Source: Lamellibrachia satsuma (lineage: Eukaryota > Annelida > Polychaeta > Sabellida > Siboglinidae). Taken from it: a DNA stretch of 64,000 bases. The position numbers and the translations under genes are program-made. Positions 29,208-43,175 of this stretch are shown here, in pieces. The DNA lies in contig BSQZ01000074.1 of NCBI GenBank assembly GCA_033239005.1, positions 1,442,027 to 1,506,026 of the forward strand, read 5' to 3'. Numbering within the stretch: position 1 is the first letter of the stretch; every line of letters starts with the position of its first letter. The notes below the pieces were generated by a model, which ran no database searches, was not told the origin of the DNA, and saw only the letters and a list, made by a program, of their open reading frames with translations.

Positions 29208-32200
29208 ATGCACTACAACATGCTAGCTCTAGTATGCACTGCAACATGCTAGCTCTAGTATCCACTACAACATGCTAGCTCTAGTATGTACTACGACATG
29301 CTAGCTCTAGTATCCACTACAACATGCTAGCTCTAGTATCAACTACGACATGCTAGCTCTAGTATCCACTACAACATGCTAGCTCTAGTATGTACTACAA
29401 CATGCTAGCTCTAGTATCCACTACAACATGCTAGCTCTAGTATCCACTACAACATGCTAGCTCTAGTATGTACTACAACATGCTAGCTCTAGTATGTACT
29501 ACAACATGCTAGCTCTAGTATGCACTACAACATGCTAGCTCTAGTATGCACTACAACATGCTAGCTCTAGTATGTACTACAACATGCTAGCTCTATTATG
29601 TACTTCGACATGCTAGCTCTAGTATGTACTACGACATGCTAGCTCTAGTATCCACTACAACATGCTAGCTCTAGTATGTACTACGACATGCTAGCTCTAG
29701 TATCCACTACAACATGCTAGCTCTAGTATGTACTACGACATGCTAGCTCTAGTATCCACTACAACATGCTAACTCTAGTATGTACTACGACATGCTAGCT
29801 CTAGTATCCACTACAACATGCTAGCTCTAGTATGCACTACAACATGCTAGCTCTAGTATGCTCTACAACATGCTAGCTCTAGTATCCACTACAACATGCT
29901 AGCTCTAGTATGTACTACAACATGCTAGCTCTATTATGTACTACAACATGCTAGCTCTAGTATGTACTACAACATGCTAGCTCTAGTATCCACTACAACA
30001 TGCTAACTCTAGTATGCGCTACAACATGCTAGCTCTAGTATGTACTACAACATGCTAGCTCTATTATATACTTCGACATGCTAGCTCTAGTATCCACTAC
30101 AACATGCTAGCTCTAGTATGTACTACAACATGCTAGCTCTATTATGTACTTCGACATGCTAGCTCTAGTATCCACTACAACATGCTAGCTCTAGTATGTA
30201 CTACGACATGCTAGCTCTAGTATCCACTACAACATGCTAGCTCTAGTATGTACTACAACATGCTAGCTCTAGTATGTACTACAACATGCTAGCTCTAGTA
30301 TGCACTACAACATGCTAGCTCTATTATGTACTTCGACATGCCAACTCTAGTATCCCCTACAACAAGCTAGCTCTAGTATGTACTACGGCATGCTAGCTCT
30401 AGTATCCTCTACAACATGCTAGCTCTATTATGTACTTCGACATGCTAGCTCTAGTATGTACTACTGACATGCTAGCTCTAGTATCCACTCAACATGCTTC
30501 AACATGCTAGCTCTAGCCTATGTCTGCTACAACATGCTAGCTCTAGTATGTACTACGACATGCTAGCTCTAGTATCCACTACAACATGCTAGCTCTAGTA
30601 TGTACTACGACATGCTAGCTCTAGTATGTACTACGACATGCTAGCTCTAGTATCCACTACAACATGCTAGCTCTAGTATGCACTACAACATGCTAGCTCT
30701 ATTATGTACTTCGACATGCCAACTCTAGTATCCCCTACAACAAGCTAGCTCTAGTATGTACTACGGCATGCTAACTCTAGTATCCTCTACAACATGCTAG
30801 CTCTAGTATCCACTACAACATGCTAGCTCTAGTATCCACTACAACATGCTAGCTGTAGTATCCACTACAACATGCTAGCTCTAGTTTGCACTGCAAGATG
30901 CTAGCTCTTGTATGTACTACAACATGCTAGCTCTTGTATGTACTACGACATGCTAGCTCTAGTATCCAATACAACATGCTAGCTCTAGTATCCACTACAA
31001 CATGCTAATTCTAGTATGCACTGCAACATGCTAGCTCTAGTATGTACTACAACATGCTAGCTCTATTATGTACTTCGACATGCTAGCTCTAGTATGTACT
31101 ACGACATGCTAGCTCTATTATCCACTACAACATGCTAACTCTAGTATGTACTACGGCATGCTAGCTGTAGTATCCACTACAACATGCTAGCTCTACTATG
31201 CACTACAACATGCTTGCTCTAGTATGTACTACGACATGCTAGCTCTAGTATCCACTACGACATGCTATAATATCCACTACAACTAGCTCTAGTATGCACT
31301 ACCACATGCTAGCTCTAGTATGCACTACAACATGCTAGCTCTAGTATGTACTACGACATGCTAGCTCTAGTATCCACTACAACATGCTAGCTCTAGTATG
31401 TACTACGACATGCTAGCTCTAGTATCCACTACAACATGCTAGCTCTAGTATGTACTACGACATGCTAGCTCTAGTATCCACTACAACATGCTAGCTCTAG
31501 TATGCTCTACAACATGCTAGCTCTAGTATGTACTACGACATGCTAGCTCTAGTATGCACTTCAACATGCTAGCTCTAGTATGTACTTTCGACATGCTAGC
31601 TCTAGTATGTACTACAACATGCTAGCTCTAGTATGTACCACGACATGCTAGCTCTAGTATCCACTAACATGCTAGCTCTAGTATGTACTACTGACATGCT
31701 AGCTCTAGTATATGTACTAACGACATGCTAGCTCTAGTATCCACTACAACATGCTAGCTCTAGTATGTACTACAACATGCTAGCTCTAGTATCCACTACA
31801 ACATGCTAGTCCTAGTATGTACTACGACATGCTAGCTCTAGTATGAGCTACAACATGCTAGCTCTAGTATGCACTGCAACATGTTAGCTCTAGTATCCAC
31901 TACAACATGGTAGATCTAGTATGTACTACGACATGGTAGCTGTAGTATCCACTACAACATGCTAGCTCTAGTACGCACTACAACATGCTAGCTCTAATAT
32001 CCACTACAACATGCTAGCTCTAGTATGAGCTACAACATGCTAACTCTAGTATGCACTGCAACATGCTAGCTCTAGTATCCACTACAACATGCTAGCTTTA
32101 GTATGTACTACGACATGGTAGCTGTAGTATCCACTACAACATGCTAGCTCTAGTATGCACTACAACATGCTAGCTCTAATATCCACTACAACATGCTAGC

Positions 32201-35200
32201 TCTAGTATGTACTACAACATGGTAGCTCTAGTATGTACTACAACATGCTAGCTCTAGTATGTACTACAACATGCTAGCTCTAGTTTGTACTACAACATGC
32301 TAGCTCTAGTATGCTACTACAACATGCTAGCTCTAGTATGCACTACAACATGCTAGCTCTAGTATGCACTTCAACATGCTAGCTCTATTATGTACTACTG
32401 ACATGCTAGCTCTAGTATCCACTACAACATGCTAGCTCTAGTATGTAACTACAACATGCTAGCTCTATATGTACTACAACATGCTAGCTCTAGTATGTAC
32501 TACGACATGCTAGCTCTAGTATCCACTACAACATGCTAGCTCTAGTATGCACTACAACATGCTAGCTCTAGTATGTACTACAACATGCTAGCTCTAGTAT
32601 CCACTACAACATGCTAGCTCTAGTATGTACTACAACATGCTAGCTCTAGTATGTACTACGACATGCTAGCTCTAGTATCCACTACAACATGCTAGCTCTA
32701 GTATGTACTACTACATGCTAGCTCTAGTATGTACTACAACATGCTAGCTCTAGTATGTACTACGGCATGCTAGCTCTAGTATGCGCTACAACATGCTAGC
32801 TCTAGTATCCACTACAACATTCTAGCTCTTGTATGAACTACGGCATGCTAGCTGTAGTATGCGCAACAACATGCTAGCTCTAGTATGTACTACGACAAGC
32901 TAGCTATAGTATCCACTACAACATGCTAGCTCTAGTATGTACTACGATATGCTAGGTGTAGTTTGCACTGCAACATGCTAGCTCTAGTATGTACTACAAC
33001 ATGCTAGCTCTATTATGTACTTCGACATGCTAGCTCTAGTATGTACTACAATATGCTAGCTCTAATATCCACTACAACATGCTAGCTCTAGTATCCACTA
33101 CAACATGCTAGCTCTAGTATGTACTACAACATGCTAGCTCTAGTATGCACTACAACATGCTAGCTCTATTATGCACTACGACATGCTAGCTCTAGTATCC
33201 ACTACAACATGCTAGCTCTAGTATGTACTACGACATGCTAGCTCTAGTATCCACTACAACATGCTAGCTCTAGTATGTACTACGACATGCTAGCTCTAGT
33301 ATCCACTACAACATGCTAGCTCTAGTATGTACTACGACATGCTAGCTCTAGTATCCACTACAACATGCTAGCTCTAGTATGCACTACAACATGCTAGCTC
33401 TAGTATGCACTACAACATGCTAGCTCTAGTATGTACTACAACATGCTAGCTCTAGTATGTACTACGACATGCTAGCTCTAGTATCCACTACAACATGCTA
33501 GCTCTAGTATCCACTACAACATGCTAGCTCTAGTATGTACTACGACATGCTAGCTCTAGTATCCACTACAACATGCTAGCTCTAGTATCCACTACAACAT
33601 GCTAGCTCTAGTATGTACTACGACATGCTAGCTCTAGTATGTACTACGACATGCTAGCTCTAGTATCCACTACAACATGCTAGCTCTAGTATCCACTACA
33701 ACATGCTAATTCTAGTATGCACTGCAACATGCTAGCTCTAGTATGTACTACGACATGCTAGCTCTAGTATGCGCTACAACATGCTAGCTCTAGTATGCAC
33801 TACAACATGCTAGCTCTAGTATGTACTACAACATGCTAGCTCTAGTATCCACTACAACATGCTAGCTCTAGTATGTTCTACAACATGCTAGCTCTAGTAT
33901 GTACTTCGACATGCTAGCTCTAGTATGTACTACGACATGCTAGCTCTAGTATCCACTACAACATGCTAGCTCTAGTATGTACTACGACATGCTAGCTCTA
34001 GTATCCACTACAACATGCTAGCTCTAGTTATGCACTACTTAACATGCTAGCTCTAGTATGTACTACAACATGCTAGCTCTAGCTTATGTACTACAACATG
34101 CTAGCTCTAGTATGTACTACGACATGCTAGCTCTATTATGTACTTCGATATGCTAGCTCTATTATGTACTTCGACATGCTAGCTCTAGTATGTACTACGA
34201 CATGCTAGCTCTATTATCCACTACAACATGCTAACTCTAGTATGTACTACGCCATGCTAGCTCTAGTATGTACTACCATATGCTAGCTCTATTATCCACT
34301 ACAACATGCTAACACTAGTATATACTACGACATGCTAACTGTAGTATCCACTACAACATGCTAGCTCTACTATGTACTACAACATGCTAGCTCTAATATG
34401 TACTACATGACATGCTAGCTCTAGTATGCACTTCGACATGCTAGCTCTAATATGTACTACGACATGCTAGCTCTAGTATCCACTACAACATGCAACATGC
34501 TAGCTCTGCAGTATGTAATGCCTATATGCTACGACATGCTAGCTCTAGTATGTACTACAACATGCTAGCTCTACTATGCACTACAACATGCTTGCTCTAG
34601 TATGTACTACAACATGCTTGCTCTAGTCTGTACTACAACATGCTAGCTCTAGTATCCACTACAAATTTCTAACTCTAGTATGTACTACGACATGCTAGCT
34701 CTAGTATCCACTACAACATTCTATCTCTAGTATCCACTACAACATGCTAGCTCTAGGATGTACTACGACATGCTAGCCCTAGTATGCACAACAACATGCT
34801 AGCTCTATTATGTACTTTGACATGCTAGCTCTAGTATGTACTACAACATGCTAGCTCTAGTATGTACTACAACATGCTAGCTCTAGTATCCACTACAACA
34901 TGCTAGCTCTAGTATGCGCTACAACATGCTAGCTCTAGTATGCACTACAATATGCTAGCTCTAGTATGTACTACAACATGCTAGCTCTATTATGTACTTC
35001 GACATGCTAGCTCTAGTATGTACTACGACAAGCTAGCTATAGTATCCACAACAACATGCTAGCTCTAGTATGTACTACGATATGCTAGGTGTAGTATGCA
35101 CTGCAACATGCTAGCTCTAGTATGTACTACAACATGCTAGCTCTATTAAGTACTTCGACATGCTAGCTCTAGTATGTACTACAATATGCTAGCTCTAATA

Positions 35201-38200
35201 TCCACTACAACATGCTAGCTCTAGTATCCACTACAACATGCTAGCTCTAGTATGTACTACGACATGCTAGCTCTAGTATCCACTACAACATGCTAGCTCT
35301 AGTATCCACTACAACATGCTAGCTCTAGTATGTACTACGACATGCTAGCTCTAGTATGCACTACAACATGCTAGCTCTAGTATGTACTACGACATGCTAG
35401 CTCTAGTATCCACTACAACATGCTAGCTCTAGTATGTACTACAACATGCTAGCTCTAGTATGCACTACAACATGCTAGCTCTAGTATGCACTACAACATG
35501 CTAGCTCTAGTATCCACTACAACATGCTAGCTCTAGTATGTACTACGACATGCTAGCTCTAGTATCCACTACAACATGCTAGCTCTAGTATGTACTACGA
35601 CATGCTAGCTCTAGTATCCACTACAACATGCTAGCTCTAGTATGTACTACGACATGCTAGCTCTAGTATCCACTACAACATGCTAGCTCTAGTATGCACT
35701 ACAACATGCTAGCTCTAGTATGCACTACAACATGCTAGCTCTAGTATGTACTACAACATGCTAGCTCTAGTATGTACTACGACATGCTAGCTCTAGTATG
35801 TACTACAACATGCTAGCTCTATTATGTACTACGACATGCTAGCTCTAGTATGTACTACGACATGCTAGCTCTAGTATCCACTACAACATGCTAGCTCTAG
35901 TATGTACTACGACATGCTAGCTCTAGTATCCACTACAACATGCTAGCTCTAGTATGTACTACGACATGCTAGCTCTAGTATCCACTACAACATGCTAGCT
36001 CTAGTATCCACTACAACATGCTAGCTCTAGTATGCACTACAACATGCTAGCTCTAGTATGTACTACAACATGCTAGCTCTAGTATCCACTACAACATGCT
36101 AGCTCTAGTATGTACTACGACATGCTAGCTCTAGTATGCACTACAACATGCTAGCTCTAGTATGCACTACAACATGCTAGCTCTAGTATGCACTACAACA
36201 TGCTAGCTCTAGTATGTACTACAACATGCTAGCTCTAGTATGTACTACGACATGCTAGCTCTAGTATCCACTACAACATGCTAGCTCTAGTATGTACTAC
36301 AACATGCTAGCTCTAGTATGCACTGCAACATGCTAGCTCTAGTATGTACTACAACATGCTAGCTCTATTATGTACTTCGACATGCTAGCTCTAGTATGTA
36401 CTACAATATGCTAGCTCTAATATCCACTACAACATGCTAGCTCTAGTATCCACTACAACATGCTAGCTCTAGTATGTACTACGACATGCTAGCTCTAGTA
36501 TCCACTACAACATGCTAGCTCTAGTATCCACTACAACATGCTAGCTCTAGTATGTACTACGACATGCTAGCTCTAGTATGCACTACAACATGCTAGCTCT
36601 ATTGTGTACTTCGACATGCTAGCTCTAGTATCCACTACAGCATGCTACCTCTAGTATCCCCTACAACATTCTAGCTCTTGTATGTACTACGACATGCTAG
36701 CTCTAGTATCCACTACAACATGCTAGCTCTAGTATTTACTACAACATGCTAGCTCTAATATGTACTACGGCATGCTAGCTCTAGTATGCACTACAACATG
36801 CTAGCTCTATTATGTACTTCGACATGCTAGCTCTTGTATCCACTACAACATGCTAGCTCTAGTATGTACTACGACATGCTAGCTCTAGTATCCACTACAA
36901 CATGCTAGCTCTAGTATGCACTACAACATGCTAGCTCTAGTATGTACTACGACATGCTAGCTCTAGTATCCACTACAACATGCTAGCTCTAGTATCCACT
37001 ACAACATGCTAGCTCTAGTATGCACTACAACATGCTAGCTCTAGTATGTACTACAACATGCTAGCTCTAGTATGTACTACGACATGCTAGCTCTAGTATC
37101 CACTACAACATGCTAGCTCTAGTATGTACTACGACATGCTAGCTCTAGTATCCACTACAACATGCTAGCTCTAGTATGTACTACGACATGCTAGCTCTAG
37201 TATCCACTACAACATGCTAGCTCTAGTATGCACTACAACATGCTAGCTCTAGTATGTACTACAACATGCTAGCTCTAGTATGTACTACGACATGCTAGCT
37301 CTAGTATCCACTACAACATGCTAGCTCTAGTATGCACTGCAACATGCTTGCTCTAGTATGTACTACAACATGCTAGCTCTAGTATGTACTACGACATGCT
37401 AGCTCTAGTATCCACTACAACATGCTAGCTCTATTATGTACTTCGACATGCTAGCTCTAGTATGTACTACGACATGCTAGCTCTAGTATCCACTACAACA
37501 TGCTAGCTCTAGTATGTACTACGACATGCTAGCTCTAGTATCCACTACAACATGCTAGCTCTAGTATGTAGTACGACACGCTAGCTCTAGTATGCACTAC
37601 AACATGCTAGCTCTATTATGTACTTCGACATGCTAGCTCTAGTATCCACTACAACATGCTAGCTCTAGTATGCACTACAACATGCTAGCTCTAGTATGTA
37701 CTACGACATGCTAGCTCTAGTATGCACTACAACATGCTAGCTCTAGTATGTACTACGACATGCTAGCTCTAGTATCCACTACAACATGCTAGCTCTAGTA
37801 TGCACTACAACATGCTAGCTCTAGTATGCACTACAACATGCTAGCTCTAGTATGTACTACAACATGCTAGCTCTAGTATGTACTACAACATGCTAGCTCT
37901 AGTATGTACTACGACATGCTAGCTCTAGTATCCACTACAACATGCTAGCTCTATTATGTACTTCGACATGCTAGCTCTAGTATCCACTACAACATGCTAG
38001 CTCTAGTATGCACTACAACATGCTAGCTCTAGTATGCACTAAAACATGCTAGCTCTATTATGTACTTCGACATGCTAGCTCTAGTATCCACTACAACATG
38101 CTAGCTCTAGTATGCGCTACAACATGCTAGCTCTAGTATGTACTACAACATGCTAGCTCTATTATGTACTTCGACATGCTAGCTCTAGTATCCACTACAA

Positions 38201-40009
38201 CATGCTAGCTCTAGTATGTACTACAACATGCTAGCTCTAGTATGCACTACAACATGCTAGCTCTAGTATGTACTACGACATGCTAGCTCTAGTATCCACT
38301 ACAACATGCTAGCTCTAGTATGTACTTCGACATGCTAGCTCTAGTATCCACTACAACATGCTAGCTCTAGTATGTACTACGACATGCTAGCTCTAGTATC
38401 CACTACAACATGCCGGCTCTAGTATCCACTACAACATGCTAGGTCTAGTATGCACTGCAACATGCTAGTTCTTGTATGTACTACAACATGGTAGCTCTAT
38501 TATGTACTTCGACATGCCAGCTCTAGTATCCACTACAGCAAGCTAGCTCTAGTATGTACTACAACATGCTAGCTCTATTATGTACTTCGACATGCTAGCT
38601 CTAGTATCCACTACAACGTGCTAGCTCTATTATGCGCTACAACATGCTAGCTCTAGTATGCACAAAAACATGCTAGCTCTATTATGTACTTCGACATGCT
38701 AGCTCTAGTATGCACTACAACATGCTAGCTCTAGTATGTACTACGACATGCTAGCTCTAGTATGTACTACGACATGCTAGCTCTAGTATCCACTACAACA
38801 TGCTAGCTCTAGTATGTACTACGACATGCTAGCTCTAGTATCCACTACAACATGCTAGCTCTAGTATGTACTACGACATGCTAGCTCTAGTATGCACTAC
38901 AACATGCTAGCTCTATTATGTACTTCGACATGCTAGCTCTAGTATCCACTACAACATGCTAGCTCTAGTATGCACTACAACATGCTAGCTCTAGTATGTA
39001 CTACGACATGCTAGCTCTAGTATCCACTACAACATGCTAACTCTAGTATGTACTACGACATGCTAGCTGTAGTATCCACTACAACATGCTAGCTCTACTA
39101 TGCACTGCAACATGCTTGCTCTAGTATGTACTACAACATGCTAGCTCTAGTATGTACTACGACATGCTAGCTCTAGTATCCACTACAACATGCTAGCTCT
39201 CTTATGTACTTCGACATGCTAGCTCTAGTATGCACTACGATATGCTAACTCTAGTATCCACTACAATATGCTAGCTCTAGTATGTACTACGGCATGCTAG
39301 CTCTATTATGTACTTCGACATGCTAGCTCTAGTATCCACTACAAATTTCTAACACTAGTATGTACTACGACATGCTAGCTCTAGTATCCACAACAACATG
39401 CTATCTCTAGTATCTACTACAACATGCTAGATCTAGGATGTACTACGACATGCTAGCTCTAGTATGCACTACAACATGCTAGCTCTATTATGTACTTCGA
39501 CATGCTAGCTCTACAACATGCTAGCTCTAGTATGCCCTACAACATGCTAGCTCTAGTATGCACTACAACATGCTAGCTCTATTATGTACTTCGACATGCC
39601 AGCTCTAGTATCCCCTACAACAAGTTAGCTCTAGTATATACTACGGCATGCTAGCTCTAGTATGCGCTACAACATGCTAGCTCTAGTATGTACTACAACA
39701 TGCTAGCTCTAGTATGTACTACGACATGCTAGCTCTAGTATCCACTACAACATGCTAGCTCTCTTATGTACTTCGACATGCTAGCTCTAGTATGCACTAC
39801 GATATGCCAACTCTAGTATCCACTACAATATGCTAGCTCTAGTATGTACTACGGCATTCTAGCTCTATTATGTACTTCGACATGCTAGCTCTAGTATCCA
39901 CTACAACAAGTTAGCTCTAGTATATACTACGGCATGCTAGCTCTAGTATGCGCTACAACATGCTAGCTCTAGTTTGTACTACGACATGCTAGCTCTAGTA
40001 TCCACTACA

Positions 40010-42625
40010 ACATGCTAGCTCTATTATGTACTTCGACATGCTAGCTCTTGTATCCACTACAACATGCTAGCTCTAGTATCCACTACAACATGCTAGCTCT
40101 AGTATGCACTGCAACATGCTAGCTCTTGTATGTACTACAACAAGCTAGCTCTATTATGTACTTCGACATGCCAGCTCTAGTATCCACTACAACAAGCTAG
40201 CTCTAGTATGTACTACAACATGCTAGCTCTATTATGTACTTCGACATGCTAGCTCTAGTATCCACTACAACGTGCTAGCTCTATAATGTACTACGACATG
40301 CTAGCTCTAGTATGCTCTACCACATGCTAGCTCTAGTATGCGCTACAACATGCTAGCTCTAGTATGCACAAAAACATGCTAGCTCTATTATGTACTTCGA
40401 CATGCTATCTCTAGTATGTACAACGACATGCTAACTCTAGTATCCACTACATCATGTTAGCTCTAGTATGTACTACGACATGCTAGCTCTATAATCCTCT
40501 ACAACATGCTAGCTCTAGTATGTAGTACGACACGCTAGCTCTAGTATGAACTACAACATGCTAGCTCTATTATGTACTTCGACATGCTAGCTCTAATATG
40601 TACTACGACATGCTAACTCTAGTATCCACTGCAACATGCTAGCTCTAGTATGTACTACGACATGCTAGCTCTAGTATCCACTACAACATGCTAGCTCTAG
40701 TATGTACTACGACATGCTAGCTCTAGTATCCACTACAACATGCTAGCTCTAGTATGCGCTACAACATGCTAGCTCTAGTATGTACTACAACATGCTAGCT
40801 CTAGTATGTACTACGGCATGCTAGCTCTAGTATGCGCTACAACATGCTAGCTCTAGTATGTACTACGACATGCTAGCTCTAGTATCCACTACAACATGCT
40901 AGCTCTATTATTTACATCGACATGCTAGCTCTAGTATGTACTACGACATGCTAGCTCTAGTATGCACTACAACATGCTAGCTCTATTATGTACTTCGACA
41001 TGCTAGCTCTATTATGTACTTCGACATGCTAGCTCTAGTATCCACTACAACATGCTAGCTCTAGTATGCACTACAACATGCTAGCTCTAGTATGCACTTC
41101 AACATGCTAGCTCTAGTATGTACTTCGACATGCTAGCTCTAGTATCCACTACAACATGCTAGCTCTAGTATGTACTACTACACGCTAGCTCTAGTATGCA
41201 CTACAACATGCTAGCTCTATTATGTACTTCGACATGCTAGCTGTAGTATCCACTACAACATGCTAGCTCTAGTATGTACTACGACATGCTAGCTCTATTA
41301 TGTACTTCGACATGCTAGCTCTATTATGTACTTCGACATGCTAGCTCTTGTATCCACTACAACATGCTAGCTCTAGTATCCACTACAACATGCTAGCTCT
41401 AGTATGCACTGCAACATGCTAGCTCTTGTATGTACTACAACAAGCTAGCTCTATTATGTACTTCGACATGCCAGCTCTAGTATCCACTACAACAAGCTAG
41501 CTCTAGTATGTACTACAACATGCTAGCTCTATTATGTACTTCGACATGCTAGCTCTAGTATCCACTACAACGTGCTAGCTCTATAATGTACTACGACATG
41601 CTAGCTCTAGTATGCACTACCACATGCTAGCTCTAGTATGCGCTACAACATGCTAGCTCTAGTATGCACAAAAACATGCTAGCTCTATTATGTACTTCGA
41701 CATGCTAGCTCTAGTATGTACAACGACATGCTAACTCTAGTATCCACTACATCATGTTAGCTCTAGTATGTACTACGACATGCTAGCTCTAGTATCCTCT
41801 ACAACATGCTAGCTCTAGTATGTAGTACGACACGCTAGCTCTAGTATGCACTACAACATGCTAGCTCTATTATGTACTTCGACATGCTAGCTCTAGTATC
41901 CACTACAACATTCTAGCTCTTGTATGTACTGCAACATGCTAGCTCTATTATGTACTTCGACATGCTACCTCTAGTATCCACTACAACATGCTAGCTCTAG
42001 TATGTACTACGTCATGCTAGCTCTAGTATCCACTACAACATGCTAGCTCTAGTATGCGCTACAACATGCTAGCTCTAGTATGTACTACAACATGCTAGCT
42101 CTAGTATGTAATACGGCATGCTAGCTCTAGTATGCGCTACAACATGCTAGCTCTAGTATGTACTACGACATGTTAGCTCTAGTATCCACTACAACATGCT
42201 AGCTCTATTATTTACATCGACATGCTAGCTCTAGTATGTACTACGACATGCTACCTCTAGTATGCACTACAACATGCTAGCTATATTATGTACTTCGACA
42301 TGCTAGCTCTATTATGTACTTCGACATGCTAGCTCTAGTATCCACTACAACATGCTAGCTCTAGTATGCACTACAACATGCTAGCTCTAGTATGCACTTC
42401 AACATTCTAGCTCTACTATGTACTTCGACATGCTAGCTCTATTATCCACTACAACATGCTAGCTCTAGTATGTACTACTACACGCTAGCTCTAGTATGCA
42501 CTACAACATGCTAGCTCTATTATGTACTTCGACATGCTAGCTGTAGTATCCACTACAACATTCTAGCTCTAGTATGTACTACGACATGCTAGCTCTATTA
42601 TGTACTTCGACATGCTAGCTCTAGT
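40010..42625. repeat. Two copies of a 1,300-bp higher-order repeat of the satellite
   Basis: Rare monomer variants recur in the same order exactly 1,300 bp apart (50 monomers). CTCTTGTATCC is at 40,046 and 41,346, and AACAAGCTAGC at about 40,191 and 41,491. ATCATGTTAGC is at about 40,451 and 41,751, TATTTACATCG at about 40,909 and 42,209, and TACTACTACACG at about 41,171 and 42,471. The two copies differ at only scattered bases, for example TGCTCTACC against TGCACTACC. This is true higher-order organisation close to the right end of the array. Confidence 0.92.
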
Positions 42626-43175
42626 ATGCACTACAACATGATTGCTCTCTATTATGTACTTCGACATGCTAGCTCTAGTATCCACTACAACATGCTAGCT
42701 CTAGTATCCACTACAACATGCTAGCTCTATTATTTACATCGACATGCTAGCTCTAGTATGTACTACGACATGCTAGCTCTAGTATGCACTACAACATGCT
42801 AGCTCTATTATGTACTTCGACATGCTAGCTCTATTATGTACTTCGACATGCTAGCTCTAGTATCCACTACAACATGCTAGCTCTAGTATGCACTACAACA
42901 TGCTAGCTCTAGTATGCACTTCAACATTCTAGCTCTTCTATGTACTTCGACATGCTAGCTCTATTATCCACTACAACATGCTAGCTCTAGTATGTACTAC
43001 TACACGCTAGCTCTAGTATGCACTACAACATGCTAGCTCTATTATGTACTTCGACATGCTTGCTGTAGTATCCACTACAACATGCTAGCTCTAGTATGTA
43101 CTACGACATGCTAGCTCTATTATGTACTTCGACATGCTAGCTCTAGTATGCACTACAACATGATCGCTCTCTATT
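42209..43175. repeat. Nested 522-bp satellite duplication at the array edge
   Basis: The segment from about 42,209 to 42,730 is repeated directly after itself. TTTACATCGA occurs at 42,211 and 42,733, TGTACTACTA at 42,471 and 42,993, and the unusual ATYGCTCTCT at 42,641 and 43,163. The offset of 522 bp is 20 monomers plus the two extra bases in the ATTGCTCTCT monomer. The duplicated piece is also the tail of the second 1,300-bp unit, so it is a later, smaller event on top of the larger one. Confidence 0.88.
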
